Shown: piece by piece, positions 1 to 12,702 of the stretch | Numbering within the stretch: the stretch's first letter is position 1 | Layout of the letters: each line of letters begins with the position of its first letter | From: Climacium dendroides | Lineage: Eukaryota > Streptophyta > Bryopsida > Hypnales > Climaciaceae | NCBI GenBank assembly: GCA_950106755.1 | Contig: OX467082.1 | Location: 4,836,001 to 4,900,000 of the forward strand | Length of the DNA: 64,000 bases | Reading direction: 5' to 3' | The notes under the pieces: model-generated | Told to the model about the DNA's origin: nothing | The model's input: only the letters and a program-made list of their open reading frames with translations | Database searches by the model: none | Made by a program: the position numbers and the translations under genes

Positions 1-1313
1 ATTCACACTTTGAGATGAACACATGCGTTTTCATTCATGTTTTATTTCCTCATCCATGTCTTGTATTTTCTCATCCATGTCCATGGAAGAGAAGAGAATA
101 CACTACAGTAACGGCTTCCCTGCAGATCGCTTTCTGCACTGCCCCAGAATGATGACCTCCGCCCAGCGCGTCCAGCACCCCTCTCCAAAAGGAGTCAGTG
201 CTTCCAAGGACCCAAGGACACCCCACCTGCAGTGACCTCAACTTGCTCCGTCTTTCTTCGTGACAGTTTCACAAAAGGTTTCCAAGTCCGTGCAAGCTCC
301 ACGTACCTGACATTATGCACCTTGAGCCATCGAAGTCAGGGCCTTCAGCTGATTGAACTGACCGCATTGCATAGTTTATTTTATTAATTACGGATTGATA
401 GTGACCAGGATGAGCTAGTTTGTGCGTCGTGGTGCAACTTACACAATCAAGACCAGGTCCTGATCGAGTCATGACTTCGATCTGATCATCTAGACTAGCT
501 TCAATCCAACAATGAAGATCTGGCGATGTGCTGATTGCTGATGGGCTAGCAGACACAAAAGGTGAGGTAAGAACGATATGATACCCTGGTCTGCAGAAAG
601 GTTAGCTTGGCGTTGGGAGTCGTGCTGATGGTGAAAGCCTGTGAAGTGGAGTCACCTGGAGGACAACAAGTTCTGCAGGCATCTTTCAAGTGCAGTACCA
701 AATTGACAAAAGCCATTGGTCTGAATGGAGACCTTTACGGTGGAAAACGATTAACAGTCTTACTGACAATGAGAGTCGCAAACAATTTCTGGACACCGAA
801 AACAGTCGATCGGGTGCATTCTTCTATAAGAAGCAAAGTGCTCACTCCATTCTCTTCACCAAATTACTATTGTTGTTCTGACTTGTTTCAGGTGGGGAAT
901 CAATGCTTGCTCCTGTTTGAAAATTTCATGCTGTCCATTAAAAAATATTTCAGTTTTCAGCTATTTGGAACAATCTGTTTTGAATAACGAGCTCTGTATT
1001 GGATTGGCAGAGCAGACATTCATAAAGCCTTATGTGTAACTTTGTTTTGCCCTTCGTTTCCAGGAATGTAATTGTGCTAGTGTTTCGCAATTTTATCATT
1101 TAATTTCTTGGAATCAGCACATGCATTTGGGCCTTTATCCAGTCATTGCACTCACACTTTGCTATTGCATTTTTTTCCTTAAACGGCAGAAAAGATGTTA
1201 CTCGATCAACTAAACATTCTGATGATGTTGATGGCATGCAAGTTATTTACAGGAGCAAGGAGACATCCAAGAGGAGGCTTGTGTCGTGGCGAATTACAAT
1301 TTCAGGGGAGACC
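1..1313. other. Intergenic region upstream of the phytocyanin gene
   Basis: I find no recognisable gene in this stretch. A short open reading frame on the + strand around 607-987 and an overlapping one at 690-881 have no family signature that I know. The second (tryptophan, arginine and lysine rich, stop at about 879) could be the last exon of a gene that starts outside the window, but that is a guess. The last few hundred bases should hold the promoter and 5' leader of the phytocyanin gene; I do not see a convincing TATA box. Confidence 0.4.
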
Positions 1314-2238
1314 ATGAGGATTTCTGTGGTGGTCACCATGATTTTCACAATGGTGCTCAATATGGTGCCAGGCATGGTAGCAGTGGAGCACAAGATTGGA
1401 GGCACTCTGGGATGGAGTTACCCTCCCACCCAAGGAGCCGGGTACTTCGCCAACTGGGCTGCTCAAAACCAGTTTCGTGTTGGTGACTCCCTTTGTAAGT
1501 GGCCCCTGCTTTCCTTTGTCTCCAGCTTGCCACACAAATCTCGCAAACTAAGAAGTTAGTCTGAACTTCGCAAACATGTGCAGTGCATTAGCTTGAATCG
1601 AACATTCAACATTGAAAGTGCTGCATCTCTCTTGAAGTAAAAAAAGAGGATAAAGTTTAGGTCACTTTACGCGTTTCAACATACTTAGGGGTGATGATAT
1701 TAGGAGAGCATTATATAGCTGTAAAGAGAAATTTGAGTACTATAGTCGAATCTGTTGAGATCAAATATTTATCACTGTAGATGAATTTCTTATACAATTT
1801 CAAAGCGGGAGGATGTAGGCAACCCCGTTTCCATTCAAATACGAGTGGTCGCAGACATTTACAGAAGCTGCTTATGCTTACATCTCTTGCTAATAAGTCA
1901 AGTCAAATCCAAGTGAACGTATGGATGAGTAACAGGGGTTGGTACAGGAGACGGGATCAATTCCCTGACGGATTTCGTATCCTCTACCTTGAGAAACTAA
2001 CATGTAGATTTGATGAAACGGGCATGGCCTGGCAGCTTTCGAGTACGTTGCTGGAACGCATAATGTGGTGCAAGTGGACCGTGCCGACTACGAAGCATGT
2101 ACTTCATCCAGGCCAAAGAAACTATACACCGCAAACAAGGTGCTTGTCAACCTCTCCAATCCAGGCACATATTACTACATCTGTGGGATCAAGGGCCACT
2201 GTGAATATGGTATGAAAGTAGCTCTCACCGTAAAGTGA
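1314..2238 (+). CDS. Phytocyanin (plantacyanin-like blue copper protein), two exons
   Basis: Small secreted type-1 copper protein; phytocyanins are thought to work as apoplastic electron carriers or signalling proteins. Exons are 1314-1494 and 2036-2238, joined at GTAAGT and TGGCAG sites. The spliced length is 384 bases, giving 127 residues and a clean stop. Residues 1-23 are a hydrophobic signal peptide ending in GMVA. The cupredoxin domain fills the rest. The expected copper ligands are all visible: His69 (in THNV), Cys110 (in YICG), His115 (in GHC) and axial Met120 (in EYGM). Cys82 and Cys116 can form the conserved disulphide. A Met axial ligand fits the plantacyanin or uclacyanin type rather than stellacyanin (Gln). 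There is no proline-rich or GPI tail after the domain, which fits a free secreted plantacyanin. One intron just before the copper-binding half is usual in this family. The start is the ATG directly preceding the signal peptide; a longer upstream frame exists but adds nothing recognisable. Confidence 0.9.
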
Positions 2239-3234
2239 GGTTCCAAAACCAAGACTATCATGCGCCAGTTTGCAAATGTGAGTTAGTATTAATCAATATT
2301 TATAGTCGCACTTTTGAGTTTATCATTTTCGTAGTAGTAACGGAGTAAGCTTAACTGCGTCGCGTATGTAGGGACTAGATAAGAGGCATCTCTGTTTTCT
2401 TGAAGTGGTGCGGATGTCCCTTCATGGGTCAATTGTGACGGTATTCAGAGCTTTGCAGTTGCTACTTTGAAATAGAAGGATGGAGAAAGTTGCAATAACG
2501 AGACAGAGGAATTAGGACCACACAGAACTCGAATTTCGGCTTTTTGTATCCAGATATTGAAATGGGTGCCAGTGAGGTCCATTTAATAAGTTTCAATACA
2601 CGTGAATGTAAGGTTTTACTCTAGAGATAGTAGCTTTGCTCAGATCTGCACTTCAAAATCATACTCTAACGGGGACCGAGTAGATTTTGTCATTGTCTCT
2701 CAGTAAGAAAAACAAGTTTATGATACTTGGTCGATTCTCATCTCGTCCTTGTTGGCCATCATATGCTACAAGGACGCATATGCTTCTGCAGCTAGATAAA
2801 TATAATAGTAGCTTCTTGGTTGCAATTGCAGCGTGTAGCTAAACTGTGTATTTGCCTTCCTCAATAAAAACTGCACCATCAAGTCAATGCACATGGTTAG
2901 ACGCCATAAAATCTTTGGAAAAAAATAGTCGTCATTCAAGAAAAATCATTCAGTCGCAGAGAGAATTTGGACATCAAAACAGTGGTTTCAGTAAAATTAG
3001 ACAATTTCAAGAGTTTTAAAAATCCTACTGAAAATCTCCCCTACACCGGTACTTCCTGGGGAGCTCTCTGTGTTTCCCACAAACAGTAATCATATGCAGA
3101 CCCATGCTTCCCCTCATGAAGTCTAAAAGTCTCTGAAACAATCTAATTTTAAAAAAAAACTACTTATGAGCAGTATAGTGAAACAATGATTTCAGTTTGC
3201 AGACACTTACCGCTTCAACTTCAGGAACCCCCGA
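2239..3234. other. Intergenic DNA between convergent genes
   Basis: About 1 kb between the 3' ends of the phytocyanin (+) and mannanase (-) genes. It presumably contains both 3' untranslated regions. I see no gene, repeat or RNA here. Confidence 0.4.
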
Positions 3235-6200
3235 TTACTTCAAGATATGATTTAAATCATTTTGAAATAGATTCGAGATATCGTGTTGGCGGGGCGAAGT
3301 CCAGTTGCCATGCACCTGCTGCTGGAACATAGAAATACCACAAACGGGCAAATACAAGGCCTTGAGCCTTTCCGATTGCAGTGAGATCATGTTGCAAAGG
3401 GACGAGCCGCAGGCTGGATCAATCCCAAATCCGTCGTTCCAATCACTCATGCCTGCTGGAAGGAGTTGCCACTGAAGTGCTCCTGCCACAGCTCCCTGCT
3501 TGCTCTGAGCTGTTGCAAACACTTGGTCATACACTATGCTGTAAAACTCCTCCCGCTTGTCCTCTGAAAATCCAGGTTTCAGTTCTGAGAAACCAAACTC
3601 GGTAACGAGCATGGGCATCCGAAGTTTCTTCTCCGCGTCCTCTTTGTGAGCCTTAACCCAGTTGTCAAGAAACTCCAGCTTCTCGTGAACATTGGTCTCT
3701 GGTGACAGCCTGCACAAGCATTACCATTCTGTTCAATTATAAGAAGAGCAAACGGTCGTATTGGGCAACCAAATACTAGTAAACATTCTTCAGTTACAAG
3801 AGCTCAGAGAATATGTATGACGGACGAGGAAATGTGAAAGTAGAGCCCCGTTACGAGGAATAACATGCTGAGCCACGGTAGTGGTGACGGGTGTTATTTT
3901 CATAACGCCAAGACTGTTGTCAAAGGCAACCATGTCCCTGTCTCATTAGCTAGTCAGAAGGACATTATAACTCATAATTCTTCTCTTAATTCTAAGCCCC
4001 CAAATCAAGCAAAAAGTACGTAGAATCACTTGGCGTTATTTTCAATCAGGCTCTCGAGTCTGAAAGCTCTTGAGCATTATCTAATTCATAACTGGGCTCT
4101 ACTTTCAAATTACCATACAAACCCTCAATGGTTGGATCGATCCTGTTCAATGATGCTCTTTCAAGGGTCTGAAAAGAAGGGCCAACATTCTGAGATATAA
4201 ACATGCTCTCCATATCCAATGCTTGGTTTTCCACCTCTACAAAAATGGGCTGCATTGAGGTTATGGGTAAACTTACCAGATTCTAGAGTGGTCAGTGCAT
4301 AAATAATACGATTCCTTCATATTCAACGGTGAGCTTACCAAGAATCTGGATAAGCATGGATCGTTGCAAAATCAATTCCTGGCAAGTCATGGTCTCCAAT
4401 GAAATCAGTGCCTAATGTGCCGAAGTAGCTACTTGGATTGGAGTTGCTACAACCTTTGCTGTCTGACGTATAGAATCCCTCTGCACCGACTGTCAAGAGG
4501 TGCTTATTGTCTAAACTCTTCACAAACATCGCCATTTCTTCAACCCATGCCTGCCATTAGAAAGCAGAAGTGATGTTCATTAAGATTATGTGTACTTGCA
4601 TTCGGTTGTAAGAAAATGCGGAAAGTTGCAAAAACAACGGGTAGATAGTCTAGATTAAGAAGAAGCAAACCTGCAATGTCGCTCCTGATGGATCAGACGG
4701 GCACTGCGGCTCATTCATAAGCTCCCAGCCAAAGATACTCGGGTCATCACGATACTCCAATTTGGTGATGGTGTTGACTCTGGTTAACACGGCCTGCAAA
4801 CAACGGGAGGGCTTCAAAAACTTGATACCAACAAGATTGGAGTCAGCCTGAGAGTGGGTGCCAGCAGGGGTTTCATGGTTTTGGTACCACACAGTCATTT
4901 CGAAATGGTGCAGGAGGATCAAGATCTTTAAAACTCCAGTGATCCCTCAGATTGGCTAGAATGAGGAACACCAGATTTGCATTGCAAGAGTCGTTTGAAG
5001 TACGAAAGGCAAACCTTGACATGATTTTTGTAGTACTGACGGCACTTGGCGTTTTTGAAGAAATCGTCCTGGTTTTCCACATCCTCTCCTTCCGCCTTGG
5101 CCCATGCCACATATTTAGCTTTGCCACCGTAGGCCTCCCAGTTATTTACTAGGCTCAGCAACAACCTCACTCCATTTTGTTGGGCTTGATAGATCGCGTA
5201 ATCCAGCCCCTGAAGCAACCCACATCACCCAATCGCAACTCTGAATATTGTAAACGAACTTCGCACAACAGTCAAAATCAAAGCAAATAATAATGTCAAG
5301 TCAATGGCAATTGCTCAATCTCCCAAAACATCGACCTCGATCAATGCAATCATAGTCTACTAGTAGTCTGAGTGCACTGACTTTTCTAAAGTCAGTGCGC
5401 AAGACAATGAAGCATTTGCTACAAATGGAATCAGAGAGAAGAGATCGAAAGGCAAAGGATACTCAAACCATTAGGGGCCTGGTCCCAACTCCTACCAACA
5501 GCGACTCATTTACTCATACATTTGCTAGGGATTGTTAGCACGTGGTGTAAGCATGACTTGGCTAAATGTCATGCTATGGCCACTCGTCTTTAAATGGAAA
5601 TGGAGTGTTTAATCTACTTCTACTTATAGTGTTTTACAACCTTCCACTTTGAAACTTGCATATGAATTTCAAACATAGTGATTAAAATTTGATCTGAAGG
5701 GAGTTTGGCGCCTATACCCAAAGTGATATCTTCAGCGAGCCCTAGTGACCTCTCAAAATCTCACTGGCACATCTGTTCAAATGCTTAAAGTGAGGAAAAA
5801 GACTGCCAGAGGTTATCCAGTTGTGTTGTGAAGCGCAATGGTGGATACAATATTTTTTCCCAAAACAACCGAAGTCTACAATTGCAGAAAGTATTTACAA
5901 CTGCCCACTAAAATGATGGTTGTCAGCGCCATAAAAACCTCACATCAATGACATGAATGGTTCCAGCAACCACTGGCAAGGAAATCCAGTGCGAATAACT
6001 TCAAGCAGACTGGCCAAGAGGTAAACAAGTCTCAGGTGACCCCGTCTGGACGTTTGGCCAGTGCTGGTGGATATCAAGACACAGTCATCAATTAAGACAC
6101 GGTCCAGGAAACAGTTGATCCTGATTGCTGCCTACGAGTGCCACGAAAACAAGCGTGTCGTCCAGCGCCAATTCATCAACACAAGATCCAGCACTTCCAA

Positions 6201-6690
6201 TTTGCGCCAATTGGAGTGACATGGCGAGGAACACAAAAGGAAGGATTCCACGGAGAACGAGAACGAACAATTTCCACAAACCTGCATTTGCAATCCAGAA
6301 ACTGCAAACTGATCTACCACAGTCACCAATGCAGCTCCACCATAGCCAGCCGTTTCCACGACCTAGAATCTCCAACCCAAAGAAGGTTACTAAAACTACC
6401 CCCAAGAATCGGAATGCTACCTGAAACACTGCCTCGTCGTAATTCCCTGGCGAGATTTGTAAAGCTCGGTACGTGTCCTCGTTGAACGCCCAAGTGCGGC
6501 ACACGGTGAGCCCCAACGCAGCCCCGTCGCGCAGAATGTGGTCCACGTGCGGCCTGGTACTCTCGTCGGACGCCTGGACCATCAACCAGTAAGAGTTCCA
6601 GCCATTCGCGTAGAACGGGTAGCCCTCCAGCATGAACGCACTCCCCAATCGCATCACAAAACTCCAAGCAGTCAGTTGCAACATCGCCAT
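3235..6690 (-). CDS. Mannan endo-1,4-beta-mannosidase (GH5 subfamily 7), at least five exons
   Basis: Hydrolyses the beta-1,4 backbone of cell-wall mannans; plant members are usually secreted. Exons read on the minus strand: about 6690-6421, 5209-5015, 4793-4671, 4550-4339 and 3709-3235, each with GT/AG borders and consistent phases. Family landmarks appear in order: [12 protein letters not shown] and [10 protein letters not shown] in the first listed exon, [10 protein letters not shown] in the next, WELMNEPQ with the acid/base glutamate, [20 protein letters not shown], then LVTEFGFSE with the nucleophile glutamate and ALQWQL. Both catalytic glutamates are intact. The amino end is unresolved: the open frame runs upstream to about 6741 without a methionine other than the one at 6690, so a signal-peptide exon probably lies further upstream. 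A candidate at 6849-6751 begins with ATG and is hydrophobic, but it does not splice in phase to the next exon. The last 40 residues after the domain do not match what I know of the family. The 1.2-kb first intron (5210-6420) holds nothing I recognise. Confidence 0.85.
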
Positions 6691-7797
6691 GGCCCCTTGG
6701 TCCTGCAACTCATCCGCCCACAACCACGTGCAATGGTTTTTTCAACATTAACCATGGAAGGACGCGGCCCCCATGACCAAGATAGTCACCAAAATACTCC
6801 AATTATTGCACCAATAAGTGCCTTCTTTGTTTCTACAGAAGCCATCCATCGGATCTAACAGGGTTAAGACAAGAATTTTGAAATGATAATCTACTCACGA
6901 AATTTCCATGCACTTCTTTCCATTGCCAAACTATTGCAAATTAATCTATAAGAAATAGCATTGTAAAATGACTCATTTTCTAGTCATGCACTGAGCATTC
7001 GCATCCATTCGATCCCACCCCTACTTCCAATTCAACTTCATGGCCCTAGCTGGAGATCGAATCTGCAACACGGAGCACGGCTTACCCACAGAGCAATGGC
7101 GGTGCAGGCGAATGCTGCTTCGCAGGACGAATCCTGCGAAGAGAGAGACCGAGGTGCAAGCGCCGGGTTTTTATACCCGCGCCGGGTCGGTGCAGATGAG
7201 GTTCACCACTACGGTGGTACTTGCTACCTTTACTTTCCTAAGTTAGATCCGACACGACAGAGGTGCAGCAGATGTGAACTGAGTTCGTGCCGGTGGGAAT
7301 GGGACGCGAATCAAATCTAAGCGGAGAGGGGATCTGGGGAGATCGGCTTAATTGCTGAAGGAGGAGGAGCTCATGCAGGGAGCCATATGCATCGCCTCCT
7401 TGCCGATCATGCGCTTGGGAATCATTCCCTCCCAGCGTGAAATGGTCGTCCTCAGGGGCTTGGACTGCCTGCTGGACTGCCTGCACAAGCTGTAAGTGCT
7501 GATTTATCTCAACAATAATAAGATTGCTGGATTTGCTGCTATCATTGGGTAACGGGGGTTCGGTTGCGCACTCGAGAGCGGTGGAGTGGTTGCCGCGACG
7601 TCCCTTTTATGCTGGCTCCCCATCCATGAGTGATCCAGGCCTTGTGGGCGCCGCGACAATTGCGTGATGGTGTTGGGGCTCTGAGGACCGACACGGAGAT
7701 GCAGCTGCTTCGTGGGCACTCTAGATTGCAGAAGGTGAAGCAGCCTGTAACGAGAAAGCTTGAAGCTTGAGTGATGCAATAATGAGTTTCGAACCAC
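6691..7797. other. Upstream region of the mannanase gene
   Basis: This should hold the 5' exon and promoter of the mannanase. A minus-strand frame from the ATG at 6849 to a stop at about 6751 encodes a short peptide with a hydrophobic core (WSILVTILVMGAASF), which could be the missing signal peptide. Further up, 7040-7500 has GC-richer sequence with short open frames on both strands that I do not recognise. Confidence 0.35.
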
Positions 7798-7800
7798 TTA

Positions 7801-8082
7801 GGGCCTCCTTACATGCTCGCCCGGTGGGCAAGTAAGCAAAGAAGACAAATTAAAGTGGTTCCACCGATTGTCTTACCGGGATGGGCAAGCGGCAAAGGAG
7901 GAGCTGAAGCTTCACAGATACCGGTGAACAACCTCATTAGTGGAGACTAGTGAATTTAATATCTGAAATTTTTTTAATTGTTTCCCTCCCCACCCACTGG
8001 GTCCACATGAAAGTGCAATGCTTATTTTTCCCTATAGCACTTGTTGTGCAATTCCCAATGATTGATATATGTAAGAAGGCCC
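7801..8082. mobile_element. Tourist-like MITE (PIF/Harbinger type)
   Basis: A 282-bp element without coding capacity. Its ends are inverted repeats, GGGCCTCCTTACAT on the left and ATGTAAGAAGGCCC on the right (one mismatch). It is flanked on both sides by TTA (7798-7800 and 8083-8085). A 3-bp TTA duplication and ends starting GGGCC are the usual signature of Tourist-like MITEs mobilised by PIF/Harbinger transposases. The assignment rests on these two features only. Confidence 0.75.
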
Positions 8083-8303
8083 TTAGTGCTTTGACGTCAA
8101 AAATTTAAGCGATGTACAGAATGGTTCCAAGGGCAATTTTGACTACTAAACTTTTCATTCATCCAAATCCATACGTGACATTCAAAAGAAGAAAACACTT
8201 TTCTTATGAAGAATTTTGATGAATTTGAATTAAATACTATGTATTTGTAAAGATATAAGCAAAAATATGCAAAAATTCATGAAAGGATTCAAGTGCTATG
8301 GGG

Positions 8304-9236
8304 TTAATCCCTTCAGTCCCAAGGCTTTTTTCCATCAAATCCTATTCAAAACTGCCATTTCTATTGCAAAGAGCAAAAAAATTTAAAATTTGTTTTTCTT
8401 TGCATATTTAACCATAAGATCTTGTACTACACTAGTATAAACATGCGCAGAAAAAATTTCAGAAACTTTGACCACGTAGATTGCAAGATATTTGCATTCA
8501 AAGTGAAAAAAACAAGTTTTTTTTACACCTTGATCAGCTAGATTTTTGGCTTTGAATCTTTTTGAATTAAAATTTTTGCACTGTTCGTTTTCATTTTCTA
8601 ATATTTTATGTTGAATAATTGAGTTGAGAATCTAGAAAAAAAATTCAACAAAAAAATACATAATTTTTACTCATTAAAAAATTGTTAAGGGGAAGTAGGT
8701 TTAAGATTGAAGGGATAACAAAACCATTGATAGCTCTAAAATGGAATTGAAATACAGTAATCCCAATAGTGAGATTTTCAGTTTGAACAAACAAATTTAA
8801 CGGTGCCTAAAGATATTTTTTGAAAAATTGTAATAATTACATTCTAAAATAGAATCTATAAGTTATTTTTTTCAAAAAGATACTTAGATTGTCCAAAAAC
8901 TAAGATCATCTATAACTCTCATCACTAGTCCAAATGGAATGAATCAGAGCTTTAGATGTAGACAAAAATATAATCTTTGAGAAAAAAATTATAAATTAAA
9001 AAAATCCAACTTTTTGTGATTTTTTTAGGTTGCCCCTCAAGTTGCTTTTTGGACTTATGATGGCATAACTTTTATTTCCGGCCACTGATTGAAATAAAAA
9101 TTATATTCCTCAAAAGCTAATTTGATTTCCTATCTTCAAAAAAACTTTCAAAAAATAATGTCAAAAATTGAGATCACACAAGCCTACCCAAAATCCCAAA
9201 AGTCCCCTATAGGGACTTTGGGACTTTAGGGGTTAA
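8304..9236 (-). mobile_element. TTAA-bounded non-autonomous element, copy 1
   Basis: A 933-bp AT-rich element bounded by TTAA at 8304-8307 and 9233-9236. Inside these the ends are inverted repeats: TCCCTTCAGTCCCAAGG on the left and, read on the minus strand from the right, CCCCTAAAGTCCCAAAG. No coding capacity is seen. Its interior is related, in opposite orientation, to copies at 19427-20008 and 37615-40261, sharing for example the GGGTAGG stretch near one end. I find no direct repeat outside the TTAA, so TTAA itself may be the target duplication. Confidence 0.7.
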
Positions 9237-10575
9237 ATTTGTTTTGCCTTGTTTGATTCTACGTTGCTTTCATAACGGGGTGACAACACCAAACATTGAC
9301 CTCAAAAATAAGGGTTTGAGCATGATTCCTATAATAGAGTTCAATTTTTTTTTGTTGGATCATGTTGGAAGTCAAATTGAAGGGTTTCTAAACTCCCTAA
9401 AAATGCATTTTTTGGACTTTGTATGGATAAACTATGATTTGTCAAAGTGTTGAAAGTAGGTGTACTTGAAATCGACCTTAAGCTCACATGCATGGAAATT
9501 GTACATTATAGGCAAGGATCTAGATGGGATGGTTTTGCAAATTGATCACAATTAGGTGCAATTACATCAATGTAAGCTTGGTCGTAACAAGAATGAGCAC
9601 GAGGAGGTGGTTCTTGTATGACATGCTAAAATTCAATTTGAAGCCTAAAAGGGTTGAGCTACTTCTTTGCGGTGAAGGAATTGGAGTTATTGGACAATTG
9701 TTACTTTGTTTGCATATAAAGTGTCATGTATGCAATAAATTTGTGAAATGCTTGTTATCATGTCCCCAATTGCACGTGATGTTGAAGCAAATTTTAAGTG
9801 TGTTATCTAAGTTTGAAGTTAATATACATACATTGTGCATATATGGAAAAAAAAATTCTACTTTGGTCACATAAATCTCACAAATGGTAAAAATTTGGAA
9901 ATTGAAAATAATTCTATAAAAAAATGAATTATGATCCTATGTTTAGAAGGTTCATATTTTACAAATTTTTCCATCAAATTATCTTGATCCAAAAGGTAAG
10001 CTTTGGAGATTTGGCACTCATAATAAAAATATATTTTAAAGACTAAAAAAAATCTAACAAGTACTCCCTCCATCCCTAAATGATCTTCTTATTAGTCTTA
10101 ATTTTTTGTCCCCAAATGATCTTCCTATTGTACTTTGTGGTGTTGTAAATTAGTCAAACTTGGTTTTTGATTGCTATTTGGGACCAACAAAATAACTCCA
10201 AATAGTAGTTCCCCTTCCATCCATGCAATCATCATTCAAAAAACAAATGAAATGACTAAAGGAGTCAATTAACATTGTTCATTCTTATTTTTTGCATCTT
10301 TTTGAATATTACCTGATTGAAGGGGATGAAGTTCTTAGAAGTGGAATAAAGGTCCACACATAGTCTTGGGCATATACTAAATGCCTACAAAATGATGACA
10401 ATTGAACACATCTATCATCATATTTTCATAGCATTGTCTATATCAATTAGACTTTTTAATCTCTAAAAGGCAATTGTTTAGTGAAACAAACAAACAAACA
10501 ATTGGGAACTTTTAATAAGTTTTTGTAAAATCAACTTTCAATGGATCTTTTCAAGTTTTGCATGCATTTGTAATA
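9237..10575. other. AT-rich spacer between repeats
   Basis: No gene recognised. Short open frames here are AT-driven and have no family signature. Around 10063-10085 there is a stretch resembling a Stowaway MITE end (CTCCCTCCATCCCTAAAT preceded by TA), but I could not find its partner end. Confidence 0.4.
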
Positions 10576-11416
10576 TTAACCCCTAAAGGATCAAGGAGCT
10601 CGCTTTGGGATTCTTGAGAATTTCAATAGCTTCTATTGATTTCATAATTTGGAATTTTTGTATGAAATTTTTAGGATGGATTATACTCATCATAATCTTT
10701 GTATGAAGCTTTGTTTCATGTTATTTTGATAAATATTAATTAATTTTTTGGAATTTTATAGATTGACTCATAATCAAAACATTTGGACCATTCAATTCCA
10801 AAAAATGAGGTAAAACTTATGAGAAGTTTTATTTTGCAGACAATGAAGGTAGAAAAAACATATATGAAGTTGTCTTTTGCTCTCAGTTTTGAAATTTTTC
10901 AAATTAAAATTAAAATTAAAGGACACTATTTGTTGACTAGAACATTCTCACCATTAGAATTAAGGATTTTTAATTTTTTCAAAAAGTTATTAGCAAATTA
11001 GTTTTTTCTTTCATTTAGTACCACCTTCCACATTACAATTTTCTTAAAGATGAATATGAAGGTTTTTTTGGTTAAATTTTTTTATATATATCTCCATCCA
11101 TTTTCCAATAAATTGACTAAATACACAAGTTATAGGACATATGTGTTTTTTCCTAAAAATTTTGAATGACAAATTTTCACCTTTTGGAAGGGCTAGAAAA
11201 TACTATATTTTGAAGTTTAGGTACATTAAACTTGCAAGGGGTGGAGATATTTGTTCTAAAATTTTGGGACAAAGTCTTTAAACAAGTCAACTAAAGGATA
11301 CTATGGTTAGATTTGTTAAAAAATACATATTTATGAAGATTTGGACCTTACTTTTGGAACAAGTATTTTGAAGTATTTTTAGACCTCTTGAAACATGTTG
11401 GTCCTTTGGGGGTTAA
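10576..11416. mobile_element. TTAA-bounded non-autonomous element, copy 2 (different interior)
   Basis: An 841-bp element bounded by TTAA at 10576-10579 and 11413-11416. The ends inside TTAA are CCCCTAAAGGATCAAGG (left) and, on the minus strand from the right, CCCCCAAAGGACCAAC. The interior differs from copies 1, 3 and 4, which suggests a second subfamily sharing only the ends. No coding sequence is recognised and no target duplication is visible outside TTAA. Confidence 0.65.
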
Positions 11417-11487
11417 GGTTCTTCATTGTATATGATAAGTGAACTAAAATAGGAAAAAATATTGAAAAAAGACAAAAATAAAATCCA

Positions 11488-12260
11488 TCATGCTACTAAA
11501 ATCATAAGTCCCTCTGTAATATCACAAATGCTACCATTAATAATAGGGGCTTGTGCTTGCTATGCTACGCATTCATTGTATCACATATTAATAAAAATTT
11601 GATATATTTGAATAGAATGAATGATAATGATTTTGACAAGTCTTTAAAATAATTATTTTAAATATTCTATAAAAATATTTCCAATCATGCATATATAGAA
11701 ATCATATTTTCACACAATTTGATATTACTAAAATAGAGTAGTAGTTCACAATCACCTTTGTAATATCACTTTTTACAAAGGGTGATATTATAGAAATAAT
11801 ATAGTCGTTGTAATAAAGGTGATATTAAAGAGGATCAATATGGTGATATTATAAAGGTAGCAATTCCATTATTTTTCTTGGCTTTATATTTCTTTTGCAT
11901 TTCTATGATTTTGTGCTTCTATGAGCTTTGAATTAAATTGTTCATGAAGCTTTTGAGATTTACAAGTTTTTCCTTTAAATTCTTTTATTTGGATTGCCAT
12001 TGTTTGTAACAATTGAGTCAAACTTTTAATGCATTCTAATGTATGTGTATCTTTTACCGTATTCATCATTCATTAAATTTCTATTGTTTATTTTAATATA
12101 TGCTTATTTATTAAAAAAATTATATGAAGATTTTAGTAATTTTTATTTGAAGATTTATTGAAATTCTTGCTCTACATTCTATCTAATACATAAAAATTCT
12201 AATGAAATTCTAATGAAATTCTAATGATGAATGCATAACATAGCAAGCGCCAACCGCTAG
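11488..12260 (+). mobile_element. Helitron-like element, copy 1
   Basis: A 773-bp element with Helitron termini. The 5' end is TCATGCTACTAAAAT, preceded by A at 11487. The 3' end is CCAACCGCTAG (a CTRR end), followed by T at 12261. Both fit the A/T target of Helitrons, and the 5' end resembles known plant Helitron starts. Two other copies (20660-21525 and 22104-22986) share the same ends and diverge from this one exactly outside them, which defines the borders. An inverted version of the 3' terminus (GCTTGCTATGCTACGC) lies about 65 bases inside the 5' end. A minus-strand frame of about 60 codons (12069-11884) is similar to one in copy 3 and may be a captured or ancestral coding remnant. There is no RepHel gene, so the element is non-autonomous. 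Confidence 0.8.
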
Positions 12261-12702
12261 TATAAAATAAAATCATATGATGCAGATTGTTTATTAGAAC
12301 ATTACAACCATTGGATTTGACATTTTTCAATTCCGTAACTAAATTCTTAACAATTTTGTATTTTTTCAAGCATATAGCCAACTTTTCTTGAAAAAATTAA
12401 TCTAAAGAAGCACCACCATTTTGGACATTTTTTCATAAAAATGTGATCTTGTAAAGTGTTATTGCCTTGTTTTTTGCAAGGCCAAAAAAGATTTTTTGTC
12501 AATTCAAATGCTAATATCTTGCAATCCATATAGTGAAATTTTTTTGAAATTTTTTCTACATCTTTTCAAACTAGCGTACTACAAGATCCTATGGTTACAT
12601 GTGTCCAAAAATGTTTTGTTTCTAAAATTTGGTACTTGTACTAAAAATGGCATTTTCAAAAAGGTTTTGGTAAAAATATAGTCAAGGAACTTTAAGGGTT
12701 TA
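12261..12702. repeat. Truncated TTAA-family element abutting Helitron copy 1
   Basis: This stretch is clearly similar to 55625-56072, the 3' half of the TTAA-bounded element at 55196-56072. Shared landmarks include the phrases around TTGACATTTTTCAATTCC, the AAGCACCACCATTTTG region and the end ACTTTAAGGG. The right end is degenerate (GGGTTTA in place of GGGGTTAA). The left boundary coincides with the end of Helitron copy 1, so the Helitron probably inserted into or next to this element. Confidence 0.55.

Noticed and set aside
10063..10140. Stowaway MITE.
   Set aside because: Only one end resembling CTCCCTCCATCCCTAAAT is present; no inverted partner was found within 1 kb.
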